Positions 56,131-64,000 of a stretch of DNA of 64,000 nucleotides are shown here, piece by piece. Made by a program: the position numbers and the translations under genes. The stretch is from Hydrangea macrophylla (lineage: Eukaryota; Streptophyta; Magnoliopsida; Cornales; Hydrangeaceae): NCBI GenBank assembly GCA_033977485.1, contig CM066989.1:33581095-33645094 (forward strand), given 5' to 3'. The notes below the pieces were generated by a model, which saw only the letters and a program-made list of their open reading frames with translations, made no database searches and was not told the DNA's origin. Every line of letters begins with the position of its first letter. The first letter of the stretch is position 1.

Positions 56131-56376
56131 CTTCAGATACCAGGAATAATATCCGATCGATATCTAAGCCACACTCAATACCATCATTTCGGATACCAGG
56201 AATACTATCCGATCAATATCCGAAACAAGCGCCTTAGATACCAGGAATAATATCCGATCGATATCTAAGTCGTACACAACACTACCACCATCGCTTCGGA
56301 TATCAGGAATACTATCCGATCAATATCCGAAACGCGCGCCTTAGATACCAGGAATATTATCCGATCGATATCTAAG
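56131..56376. repeat. Array of five imperfect palindromes in the Tekay-2 LTR
   Basis: Units of about 37 bp alternate between two stem types: CTTAGATA ... TATCTAAG and TTCGGATA ... TATCCGAA, both around a shared core CCAGGAATAATATCCGATC. The stems change together between types. The same array is at 63690-63935 in the other LTR. Confidence 0.85.
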
Positions 56377-56669
56377 TCGCACAACTGGAACACCACTCTT
56401 TACTCTTTTCACACTTTCTCACACACATGCATGTTGACACAACCTTAACCCTAACATGTATGTCAATGTTTCATAAATAACCCCATTAATAAATCATAAA
56501 GCCGGAATAATCGTATGAGCATAAATTTTGGCCTTAAACATTCTTACAAGTCCAAAGTCTAACAGTGAGCCTTTAAAACAGTGTATTTGTTAAACAGTCC
56601 TTTGAAATCTCCCAAAACATTTTTTTTTCCAAACAGTCCCTTACCAAAACAAAACTTACAAACTGCCAC

Positions 56670-56724
56670 CTCGCGCGAGCGGATCGCGCGAGCGAACCTC
56701 GCGCGAGCGGGTCGCGCGCGCGAG
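56670..56724. repeat. CGCG-rich motif, two units, in the Tekay-2 LTR
   Basis: CTCGCGCGAGCGGATCGCGC and CTCGCGCGAGCGGGTCGCGC with short tails, followed by GTTCTTG. The same units and linker occur in the Athila LTR at 50837-51009. Confidence 0.8.
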
Positions 56725-56937
56725 TTCTTGCAAAAAGTTGTCTTCTTCGTTTTCTCCCCTGTTTCTGGTTTTGTACGGGGTTTTATAAGTCTTAATACAT
56801 CGTTCTACTCGTCCCATCACAACCAATTAAGATTCTGTTTTAATAAATTTCCCAACCAGGGCTTTAACAGTTCGTAAATACTACCCAAACAGCCCCTAAA
56901 AACACGAAACAAGCAAGAATTAGAAACTGCCAGAATC

Positions 56938-57213
56938 ATTCCCGGCGCTTTTGAATAAATGCCGTTAATTCCCGGCGCTTCAGAACAAACGCCGTTAATT
57001 TCCCGGCGTTTCAGAACAAACGCCGTTAATTTCCCGGCGCTTCAGGACAAACGCCGTTAATTTCCCGGCGCTTCAGGACAAACGCCGTTAATTTCCGGCG
57101 CTTCAGGACAAATGGCGTTAATTTCCGGCGCTTCAGGAAAAACGCCGTTAATTTCCCGGCGCTTTAGGACAAACGCCGTTAATTTCTCGGCGCTTTTGAA
57201 TAAACGCCGTTAA
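56938..57213. repeat. Nine-unit GGCG minisatellite in the Tekay-2 LTR
   Basis: Nine tandem units of 30-31 bp of the form TTTCCCGGCGCTTCAGGACA then AACGCCGTTAA. GGCG and CGCC can pair within each unit, except in unit 6 where GGCG replaces CGCC. Confidence 0.9.
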
Positions 57214-58369
57214 TTCCTACTTCGTCTTCTTCACTGGTTATCCCCTGTTTTCAGTTTAAGGGTCCAAATTGACCCATTTCTGAATTCTGCTTCAACCAAG
57301 ACATGTAATATATGGATTTCTTCGTTTTTCCGCAAGGATTACGAATACGTGATCGGTTTTAACTAATTTCAATCGTAGCTCTCGGATTTCACGTAAAACC
57401 GAGAGGTGACAAAACTTTAAATCAACGGTACGTCGCGATACGGATGAATTAAGCCGTAGTATTCGAACCACAGCTTATTGGGACTAAGATCTTTCATTCC
57501 CAATTTACAGAATCGATTTTGGTTACGATTTCTAAAACTTCAATTTCCAAGCTTTAATGGTGTTTTCATATATATACATATATACACACTTATATATCCT
57601 GAAAAACACATATATAGACATTGAGAGTGAGTTTAAATTACTCACAGAGGCTAATTATACAGAAATTTAAAGGCCGAGAACTTCCGCCGTAATAATCCGT
57701 CGTTGAGAATTTCCTCTTCCGTTCTTGATTTTGGTAACCCAATATGTGTATATATATGTGTGTCTAAGTATGTGACTGATTATATATATAAACTGTATGT
57801 GTGTGTTGTGTGATCTTGAGAGAGCAAGAGAGTGATTGAGAGAATTTGAGAGAGTTTGGGAGTGAGAGATGAGAGACTGTGAGTGAGTGATTGAGAGAGA
57901 GAGCTGCCGAGAGAGAGATGAATCAAATGGGGAATAAGTGGGTGTATAAATGATATGTAAAGTGCTTAGCACTATGCATATAAAACACACATGACACTCC
58001 ACACACACTCACAAAGCACTACACACACATTCCACTAAACACAGCACACACTGCACTAATGTGTACACAAGATACCCTTGTGTGTGTTGAGCTCACGCAA
58101 TGATACACACACACAGGTAAAAAATATACTGCCCATTCCCAAAACTGGTATTTTACGGTTGAAATAAAAATACAGAAAATTATATTAATGTAGGAATTCA
58201 ATTCCCGGTTATACAAAAATATAAATATCGATTTTGAAACCATAGAAAATGTTTTAAAAATTACGGTTTGACCCCAGATAATTATTACAAAGAGAAATTA
58301 AATTAAAATACTCATGGAAATAAAATGCAATATTTATTTATTAATGATAATAAAATATAGGGCGTTACA

Positions 58370-58382
58370 CCCTACCCACCTT
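58370..58382 (-). other. Polypurine tract of Tekay element 2
   Basis: The minus strand reads AAGGTGGGTAGGG directly before the LTR start TGTAACGCCC. Confidence 0.75.
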
Positions 58383-58413
58383 AACAGAGATTTCGCCCCG
58401 AAATCTGAGCTAA

Positions 58414-61400
58414 CTAATCCTGAAACAACTCGGGGTATCTAGTCCTCATGTCTGACTCTAACTCCCACGACGCCTCTCCTTCGTCATGATGCCTCCACTG
58501 AACCTTAACCAAAGGAACGTCTCTTCTTCTCAGCCTCTTGATACTCTGGTCAAGAATTCTCACAGGTCTATCCTTGTAGACAACATTCTGACTCGTCTCA
58601 ATATCATCAAAATTAACCACATGTGAAGGATCCCGTATGTATTTCCTTAACATACTGACATGGAACACATTATGAACACCAGACATCTTTGGTGGCAACG
58701 CGAGCCGATAAGCCACTTTCCCAACACGCTCCAAAATCTCGAACGGTCCGATGAAACGAGGTGCCAACTTCCCTCTCTTCTGACCAAAACGTATTATTCC
58801 ACGAACAGGTGAAACCTTAAGGAGTACGTGATCTCCAATACTGAACTCCAAGTCCTTTCGACGTCGATCCGCATAACTCTTGTGTCTACTCTGTGCAGTT
58901 TTCATCCTTTCCTTGACCAGTGAAATTTTCTCATTGGTCTCTCTCACCAAATCTGGTCCTAAAAGTTCTGTATCTCCCACTTCAGCCCAACACAATGGAG
59001 ATCGACATGGCCGTCCGTACAAAGCTTCGAACGGCGCCATTCCAATACTCGAGTGATAACTGTTGTTATACGCAAATTCAACCAAAGGTAAGTGCGTCTC
59101 CCAAGATTCTTCAAAGTCAATTGCACAAGCTCTGAGCATATCTTCCATAATCTGATTAACACGCTCGGTCTGCCCATCGGTCTGAGGATGGAATGCAGTA
59201 CTCATCTTGAGCGAAGTTCCCATAGCCTTCTGCAGACTTTCCCAAAATCCCGAGGTAAAACGTGCATCGCGGTCTGATACAATTGACACAGGCGCACCGT
59301 GCAGTCGCACCACTTGCTGTAGGTACATTCGACTCATCCTTTCTACTGGGTAAGTCATATTGTACGCGATAAAGTGTGCAGACTTCGTCAAACGATCCAC
59401 GATTACCCAAATCGCGTCATGATTCTGTTGTGACCGGGGTAATCCAACCACGAAATCCATAGTTATGTGCTCCCACTTCCATCCTGGGACAGGTAAGGGT
59501 TGTAACAATCCCGAGGGTCTCTGATGTTCGGCCTTCACTTGTTGACAAGTCAAACATTTAGACACAAATTCGGCTACTTCTCGTTTCATCCCTTCCCACC
59601 AGAAGTTTCTCTTCAGGTCTTTATACATCTTTGTTCCTCCTGGGTGTACTGTCAGTCTTGATTTATGTGCTTCTTCGAGAATTTCTTTTCTCAAACCTCC
59701 TGAATCTGGCACACACAATCTGTCTCGACATCGGTATCCTCCATCGGCCCCAACCTTCCATTCTGTCGGGTCCTTCTCTAACATCTTGGCGAACCATGCT
59801 TGAAACTTCTCATCTTCCTTCTGGGCTTCGATGATTCGACTCACAAGTGTTGGTTGTACTACCAAGCATCCAAAGTGTTGCCCGATACTTCCCTCAGAAA
59901 TCTGCACATCAAATTCTGTTATTGACTCCAAGGCTTTCCATTCCCTCAACATCAATGAAGCAATCATTCCTTGAGGTTTCCGGCTTAGGGCGTCAGCGAC
60001 TACGTTTGCCTTACCGGGGTGGTACTCTAATGTGAAGTCGTAGTCCTTGATCAGTTCCATCCACCGACGTTGCCTCATATTCAACTCCTTCTGAGTAAAC
60101 AAATACTTAAGGCTTTTGTGGTCTGAGAACAAATCAAATTTCTCCCCATAGAGGTAGTGTCTCCAGATCTTAAGCGCGAACACTACTGCTGCCAGCTCTA
60201 AATCATGAGTTGGGTAGTTCAATTCATTCGGCTTCAACTGTCTTGAACCATAGGCGATAACCTTTCCGTCTTGCATAAGGACACATCCCAATCCTTGATA
60301 CGAGGCGTCACTAAAAATAATGAACTTCGCACCATCCCTTGGTATCGCAAGCACTGGCGCTGTTGTCAATTTCTCTTTCAATTTTAGAAAAGCGCGTTCA
60401 TGCTTATCAGTCCATTCAAACTTCAAACCTTTCTTAGTCAAACCAGTTAACGGGGCTGCTATCTTTGAGAAACCTTCCACAAATCTCCGATAGTAACCAG
60501 CTAGTCCCAGAAAACTTCTGACTTCTGTAGCATTGGTCGGCCGAGTCCAATTCGCCACTGCATCGGTCTTTGATGAGTCAACCGCGATTCCTTGTTGAGA
60601 GATCACATGCCCGAGAAACTTAACTTCCTGAAGCCAGAATTCACACTTGCTGAATTTAGCATACAGGCGGTGATCCTTGAGAGTCTGCAACACGATCCTC
60701 AGATGTTGTTCATGCTCTTCCTCTGTCTTGGAATAGATCAAAATATCATCAATAAAGACAATAACGAACTGATCTAAGTATGGCTTGAATACTCTGTTCA
60801 TCAAGTCCATAAACACAGCTGGAGCATTTGTCATCCCAAACGGCATTACTAAGAACTCATAGTGTCCGTATCTCGTCCTGAAAGCAGTCTTAGGTATGTC
60901 TTCCTTCCGCACCCTCAACTGGTGATACCCTGACCGTAGATCAATCTTAGAAAAGGTCGTGGCTCCTTGCAACTGATCAAACAGATCGTCTATCCGAGGT
61001 AAAGGATACTTATTCTTGATAGTAACCTTATTCAGTTCTCGGTAGTCAATACACAGCCGCATTGACCCATCCTTCTTCTTCACAAACAACACTGGTGCTC
61101 CCCAGGGTGAAGTACTTGGACGAACAAAACCCAACTTCTCAAGTTCTTGAACTTGTTCCTTCAGCTCCAACAACTCTGTAGGGGCCATCCTGTAGGGAAC
61201 CTTGGTTATAGGTCGAGTACCTGGCACTAATTCCACACAGAATTCTATGTCCCTTTCCGGCGGTAATCCTGAAATATCTCGGAATACTTCCTCGAACTCT
61301 TTGATTACCGGTATAGATGATACTGTCACCTCTGCACTGACAACCTCAATGTTTGCTAGGCATCTAGTGAGGAACATATCACCCGAAGGGTTACATTGGA

Positions 61401-62916
61401 AATCGAAGAGTTGATTCCCCTTATCCGCAAATGTGATCTTTTTCTTTGCACAATCCAACTTCGCATGATTCTTCTCGAGCCAATCCATTCCCAGGATTAT
61501 ATCGAACTCCTTCATCGACAGAACCACCAATCTCGCCAAAAGTTCGTGGTCTCCAAACCGAAGAGGACAATCCTTACACACATGTAATAACTTGACTGTG
61601 GTCCCTAAGGGTGAGACAGCACTCAAAGCTTCCTCTAAACGATGCGGTATGATACCCAACTTCTGAACGATCTTAACAGATATAAAAGAATGTGTAGCAC
61701 CCGTGTCGAATAAAACTTTAACATGAGAGTTAAACAAAGTTAGAGTACCTTCCACTGCTCGTTGCTCGGGCGGTCCCTCCTCATTGGTACCTTCTTCATA
61801 CCCTGTCTCCTCATAGCCAGCAGCCTCGGGAATGACAGCATTCAGACGGGCTTGTCCTTGTTGACCATAGTTACCTTTCCTAGGAGCCTTGCATTCTGGA
61901 CTTATGTGACCTGGCATGCCACAATTATAGCACACAACTCCTGAACGATCCGTACGCCTAGGTGCTCTGCAATCTTTAGCTCGATGACCGGGAACTCCAC
62001 AATTGAAGCAGTTGTTGTTTTTGGCCCCTTCTATTGCTAGAGGCTGATACTGCTGAACTGCTTGTGTCTGTTGAGGTTTCTTCCCTCCATCCCAGGTCCT
62101 TTTCTGTCCTTGAGGGTACCCTGGTTTCTGTCCGGGATAACCCTTCTGCGGAGGTCGATTTCCAAGCGGCTTCGAATTCTGACACCCATCATTCTCTAAC
62201 CCCGTAGCCAATCTCACCAGAGCTTCAAATGACTGGCCCAGATGCCCCATAGTCAAATGTCTGAGAGACAGGTTGAGACCTCGGTGATACTTCTTGATTT
62301 TCCTCTGGGGTGTGTCCACCATATGTGGAGCAAAGCGAGACAGACGCTCAAATCGAGTAGTGTACTCTCGGACAGTCAGATTCCCTTGAGTCAACTCCAT
62401 AAACTCTTTCTCCCTCTTGTCCTTCTCTTCTTCGGGGAAATACTTCTCGAGAAACCTTTCCTTGAACACCACCCACGGCATTCTCCTTGCAGCTTCTTCC
62501 CCTATGGTCGCCTTTTCTGCATCCCACCAATCAGCCGCTGCATAAGACAACTGAAAGATAGCCAGACGCTTCTTTTCCAGATCAGTGCACTCTATGGTCT
62601 CAAAAATACGCTCCATCTGACGTAGCCACTGTTCCGCTTGCCAGGGTTCATCAGTTCCAGCAAAATACTCAGGTCGTAGAGCGCGAAACTCCTTAAGAAG
62701 CTTGTCTCCAGTCTGGTGGGCTTGCCTCCCATTCCCATTGTAATCCCCATTCTGATTATTGTTCCTTGCGTTCTGATCACTAACCCTCTCCAACCTCCTT
62801 ACAAAAGCTTCGAACATCCCGGTTGGATCTATTACTGGCGGTGCATCTTCAATAGCGGGACGATTCCTGAGATTTCTTCTAGCCATCTGATCGAGAGAAC
62901 GGTACCTATCCATCAA
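58414..62916 (-). CDS. gag-pol: Tekay-like chromovirus gag-pol polyprotein (1500 aa)
   Basis: One uninterrupted ORF starting [11 protein letters not shown]. Gag spans about 75-240 ([33 protein letters not shown]). Two zinc knuckles follow: [14 protein letters not shown] (303-316) and [14 protein letters not shown] (329-342). The protease has DTGATHSF at 404-411 and [10 protein letters not shown] spans about 575-750 ([32 protein letters not shown], catalytic FIDD at 721-724). RNase H starts near 865 ([20 protein letters not shown]). The integrase has zinc finger H1084, H1091, C1121, C1124 and core D1154, D1215, E1251 with D-35-E spacing. A C-terminal chromodomain lies at about 1446-1498. Length and domain order are those of a complete Tekay/Del element. 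Gag, protease and pol are in one frame, as is usual in this group. The upstream ATG is chosen because it lies 169 bases from the LTR. Confidence 0.95.
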   Translation of the reverse strand: MMDRYRSLDQMARRNLRNRPAIEDAPPVIDPTGMFEAFVRRLERVSDQNARNNNQNGDYNGNGRQAHQTGDKLLKEFRALRPEYFAGTDEPWQAEQWLRQMERIFETIECTDLEKKRLAIFQLSYAAADWWDAEKATIGEEAARRMPWVVFKERFLEKYFPEEEKDKREKEFMELTQGNLTVREYTTRFERLSRFAPHMVDTPQRKIKKYHRGLNLSLRHLTMGHLGQSFEALVRLATGLENDGCQNSKPLGNRPPQKGYPGQKPGYPQGQKRTWDGGKKPQQTQAVQQYQPLAIEGAKNNNCFNCGVPGHRAKDCRAPRRTDRSGVVCYNCGMPGHISPECKAPRKGNYGQQGQARLNAVIPEAAGYEETGYEEGTNEEGPPEQRAVEGTLTLFNSHVKVLFDTGATHSFISVKIVQKLGIIPHRLEEALSAVSPLGTTVKLLHVCKDCPLRFGDHELLARLVVLSMKEFDIILGMDWLEKNHAKLDCAKKKITFADKGNQLFDFQCNPSGDMFLTRCLANIEVVSAEVTVSSIPVIKEFEEVFRDISGLPPERDIEFCVELVPGTRPITKVPYRMAPTELLELKEQVQELEKLGFVRPSTSPWGAPVLFVKKKDGSMRLCIDYRELNKVTIKNKYPLPRIDDLFDQLQGATTFSKIDLRSGYHQLRVRKEDIPKTAFRTRYGHYEFLVMPFGMTNAPAVFMDLMNRVFKPYLDQFVIVFIDDILIYSKTEEEHEQHLRIVLQTLKDHRLYAKFSKCEFWLQEVKFLGHVISQQGIAVDSSKTDAVANWTRPTNATEVRSFLGLAGYYRRFVEGFSKIAAPLTGLTKKGLKFEWTDKHERAFLKLKEKLTTAPVLAIPRDGAKFIIFSDASYQGLGCVLMQDGKVIAYGSRQLKPNELNYPTHDLELAAVVFALKIWRHYLYGEKFDLFSDHKSLKYLFTQKELNMRQRRWMELIKDYDFTLEYHPGKANVVADALSRKPQGMIASLMLREWKALESITEFDVQISEGSIGQHFGCLVVQPTLVSRIIEAQKEDEKFQAWFAKMLEKDPTEWKVGADGGYRCRDRLCVPDSGGLRKEILEEAHKSRLTVHPGGTKMYKDLKRNFWWEGMKREVAEFVSKCLTCQQVKAEHQRPSGLLQPLPVPGWKWEHITMDFVVGLPRSQQNHDAIWVIVDRLTKSAHFIAYNMTYPVERMSRMYLQQVVRLHGAPVSIVSDRDARFTSGFWESLQKAMGTSLKMSTAFHPQTDGQTERVNQIMEDMLRACAIDFEESWETHLPLVEFAYNNSYHSSIGMAPFEALYGRPCRSPLCWAEVGDTELLGPDLVRETNEKISLVKERMKTAQSRHKSYADRRRKDLEFSIGDHVLLKVSPVRGIIRFGQKRGKLAPRFIGPFEILERVGKVAYRLALPPKMSGVHNVFHVSMLRKYIRDPSHVVNFDDIETSQNVVYKDRPVRILDQSIKRLRRRDVPLVKVQWRHHDEGEASWELESDMRTRYPELFQD

Positions 62917-63062
62917 TCAACAGAATTCGGTCAACCTCTCGAGAAGAAAGAAAATTCTAAACGATAGAAAACGACTAGACACGGAATAAAGTCGAACTAT
63001 CCTATCTCAATTCTATCTTAACGGAAGATCCTATGTGTCTTGGACAATTGGTCGAGCCATAA

Positions 63063-63078
63063 CCTGGCTCTGATACCA
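63063..63078 (-). other. Primer binding site of Tekay element 2 (tRNA-iMet)
   Basis: TGGTATCAGAGCCAGG on the minus strand, 7 bases from the LTR end. These 16 bases fit the 3' end of plant initiator methionine tRNA. Confidence 0.9.
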
Positions 63079-63085
63079 AAAAGCC

Positions 63086-64000
63086 TGTCACGCCCCGACG
63101 TAGCATAATTCAGGAAAGCATTTAATTTCCTTTATGGACTCGTAGGTCGTGACAAGTGAGTATGACCAATTGTCCCTGCAACAAATAACTTAACAAACAA
63201 TTCTAGAGCAAAGGATACTAACAAAAACATAAGCTCTGAAAAAAAAACTTACTAAACTATTACAACAGTCATAGTCTTAGGCACAAAACGCCTTATTCAA
63301 AAGTCCAAACTAGTTTATTACAAAACCCAAATTAAAAGACTTAGGAAATATAAAGCAGCCTCCTGGAAAGTCTCCTGACTCTAAGTAGCATAGTCAAAAT
63401 ACCCTGGCTTCTCCTGACCCTGAAAATCTGGACATACAGTCCAGGACGCATCAACGCCGTCAGCTTATGAAAGCTGGTGAGCAAAATAAACAAGTGCTCG
63501 CAATGTATATATAAGCATATAAACAACGGTGCAATTTAACTTTTAAAAGCAATAACTTCAAGGTTCCAATTCCAACATAAGCTACGGGGAATAAAGAAAG
63601 CAATAGATATGCGACCATGCATGAACAATGTAATATCTCATCTTTCTGACTCTTTTCTCTCAACAAAACTCAACACAACCAAACCATCGCTTCAGATACC
63701 AGGAATAATATCCGATCGATATCTAAGCCACACTCAATACCATCATTTCGGATACCAGGAATACTATCCGATCAATATCCGAAACAAGCGCCTTAGATAC
63801 CAGGAATAATATCCGATCGATATCTAAGCCGTACACAACACTACCACCATCGCTTCGGATATCAGGAATACTATCCGATCAATATCCGAAACGCGCGCCT
63901 TAGATACCAGGAATATTATCCGATCGATATCTAAGTCGCACAACTGGAACACCACTCTTTACTCTTTTCACACTTTCTCACACACATGCATGTTGACACA
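63086..64000 (-). repeat. 5' LTR of Tekay element 2 (cut by window end)
   Basis: The first 915 bases (plus-strand view) match 55527-56441. The differences are A against T in AGAGCAA(A/T)GG, and C against T in CTAAG(C/T)CGTAC. It includes the palindrome array at 63690-63935. Confidence 0.95.
63690..63935. repeat. Palindrome array, second LTR copy
   Basis: Same five-unit array as at 56131-56376, with one substitution between them (in the tail of unit 3). Confidence 0.9.

Larger units (their letters stand above)
55527..58369 (-). repeat. 3' LTR of Tekay element 2
   Basis: 2843 bp, plus strand TGTCACGCCCCGACG ... ATAGGGCGTTACA. It contains the palindrome array (56131-56376), two CGCG-rich units (56670-56724), the GGCG minisatellite (56938-57213) and CA/GA microsatellites at about 57735-58120. 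Confidence 0.9.
55527..64000 (-). mobile_element. Tekay-like chromovirus element 2, intact coding region, recent
   Basis: The 3' LTR is 55527-58369, then PPT, a 1500-codon gag-pol, PBS, and the 5' LTR from 63086 to beyond the window. The visible 915 bases of the right LTR align gap-free with the left LTR and differ at two positions. It is inserted in Athila gag. All catalytic motifs are present, so it may be autonomous. Confidence 0.9.

Noticed and set aside
56131..56376. CRISPR-like look of repeats and spacers
   Set aside because: Repeats are palindromes of alternating sequence in a plant LTR, duplicated with the LTR; there are no cas genes and no unique spacers of constant length.
56938..57213. 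Possible centromeric or satellite DNA
   Set aside because: Unit of 30-31 bp with nine copies, confined to the LTR; too short for a satellite array.
63063..63078. tRNA-Met-like sequence
   Set aside because: Only the 16 bases matching the tRNA 3' end are present, next to an LTR; it is a primer binding site and not a tRNA gene.

Overview
This window is nuclear DNA of a flowering plant, most likely a eudicot. It is AT-rich intergenic DNA packed with transposable elements: Ty3/gypsy elements of the Tat, Athila and Tekay-like chromovirus lineages, a Ty1/copia remnant, CACTA, hAT-like and Helitron-like elements and many MITEs. The only host-gene sequences recognised are fragments: a broken piece of a Dicer-like 2 helicase domain, and the last coding exon of a RABD2/Rab1-type small GTPase. 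No rRNA gene, tRNA gene or CRISPR array was seen.

Layout. 1-2.4 kb: DCL2 fragment between related inverted MITE ends, RABD2 last exon, and an unidentified minus-strand exon candidate. 2.4-15.5 kb: small DNA transposons and microsatellites, including a 393-bp hairpin element, a Helitron-like element with internal duplications, two hAT-like elements, two MITEs with 8-9 bp target duplications and a CACTA Transposase_24 gene. 15.6-26.1 kb: a rearranged Tat-lineage element. Its pol is on the minus strand, and an intron-containing plant-mobile-domain ORF lies on the plus strand; a second, truncated copy of that ORF breaks pol at the RT catalytic motif. 26.1-36.7 kb: an LTR remnant, a gypsy gag remnant joined to a copia gag-protease remnant, and about 3.7 kb of non-coding repeat-like DNA.

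36.7-64 kb is a nest. A Tekay-like element (minus strand) lost everything between gag and integrase and now has one continuous 659-codon Gag-integrase-chromodomain ORF. Its 5' LTR is cut at 41188/41189 by a Tat element (plus strand, pol broken), which again has an antisense ORF at its 3' end. The Tat element is cut at 49778/49779 by an Athila-type element (minus strand) with gag-protease but no RT or integrase in the visible part. Its gag is cut at 55526/55527 by a second Tekay-like element with an intact 1500-codon gag-pol. The visible LTR parts of that last element differ at only 2 of 915 positions, so the insertion is recent.

Most notable: (i) two different Tat elements carrying antisense, spliced extra ORFs, one with its own TATA-like promoter; (ii) the in-frame Gag-integrase-chromodomain fusion; (iii) an 11-unit CGCG-rich motif shared by the Athila and Tekay elements; (iv) a palindrome array in the young Tekay LTR whose stem arms co-vary; (v) the DCL2 fragment bracketed by MITE ends. 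Lineage names rest on motif recognition by eye, not on database searches.
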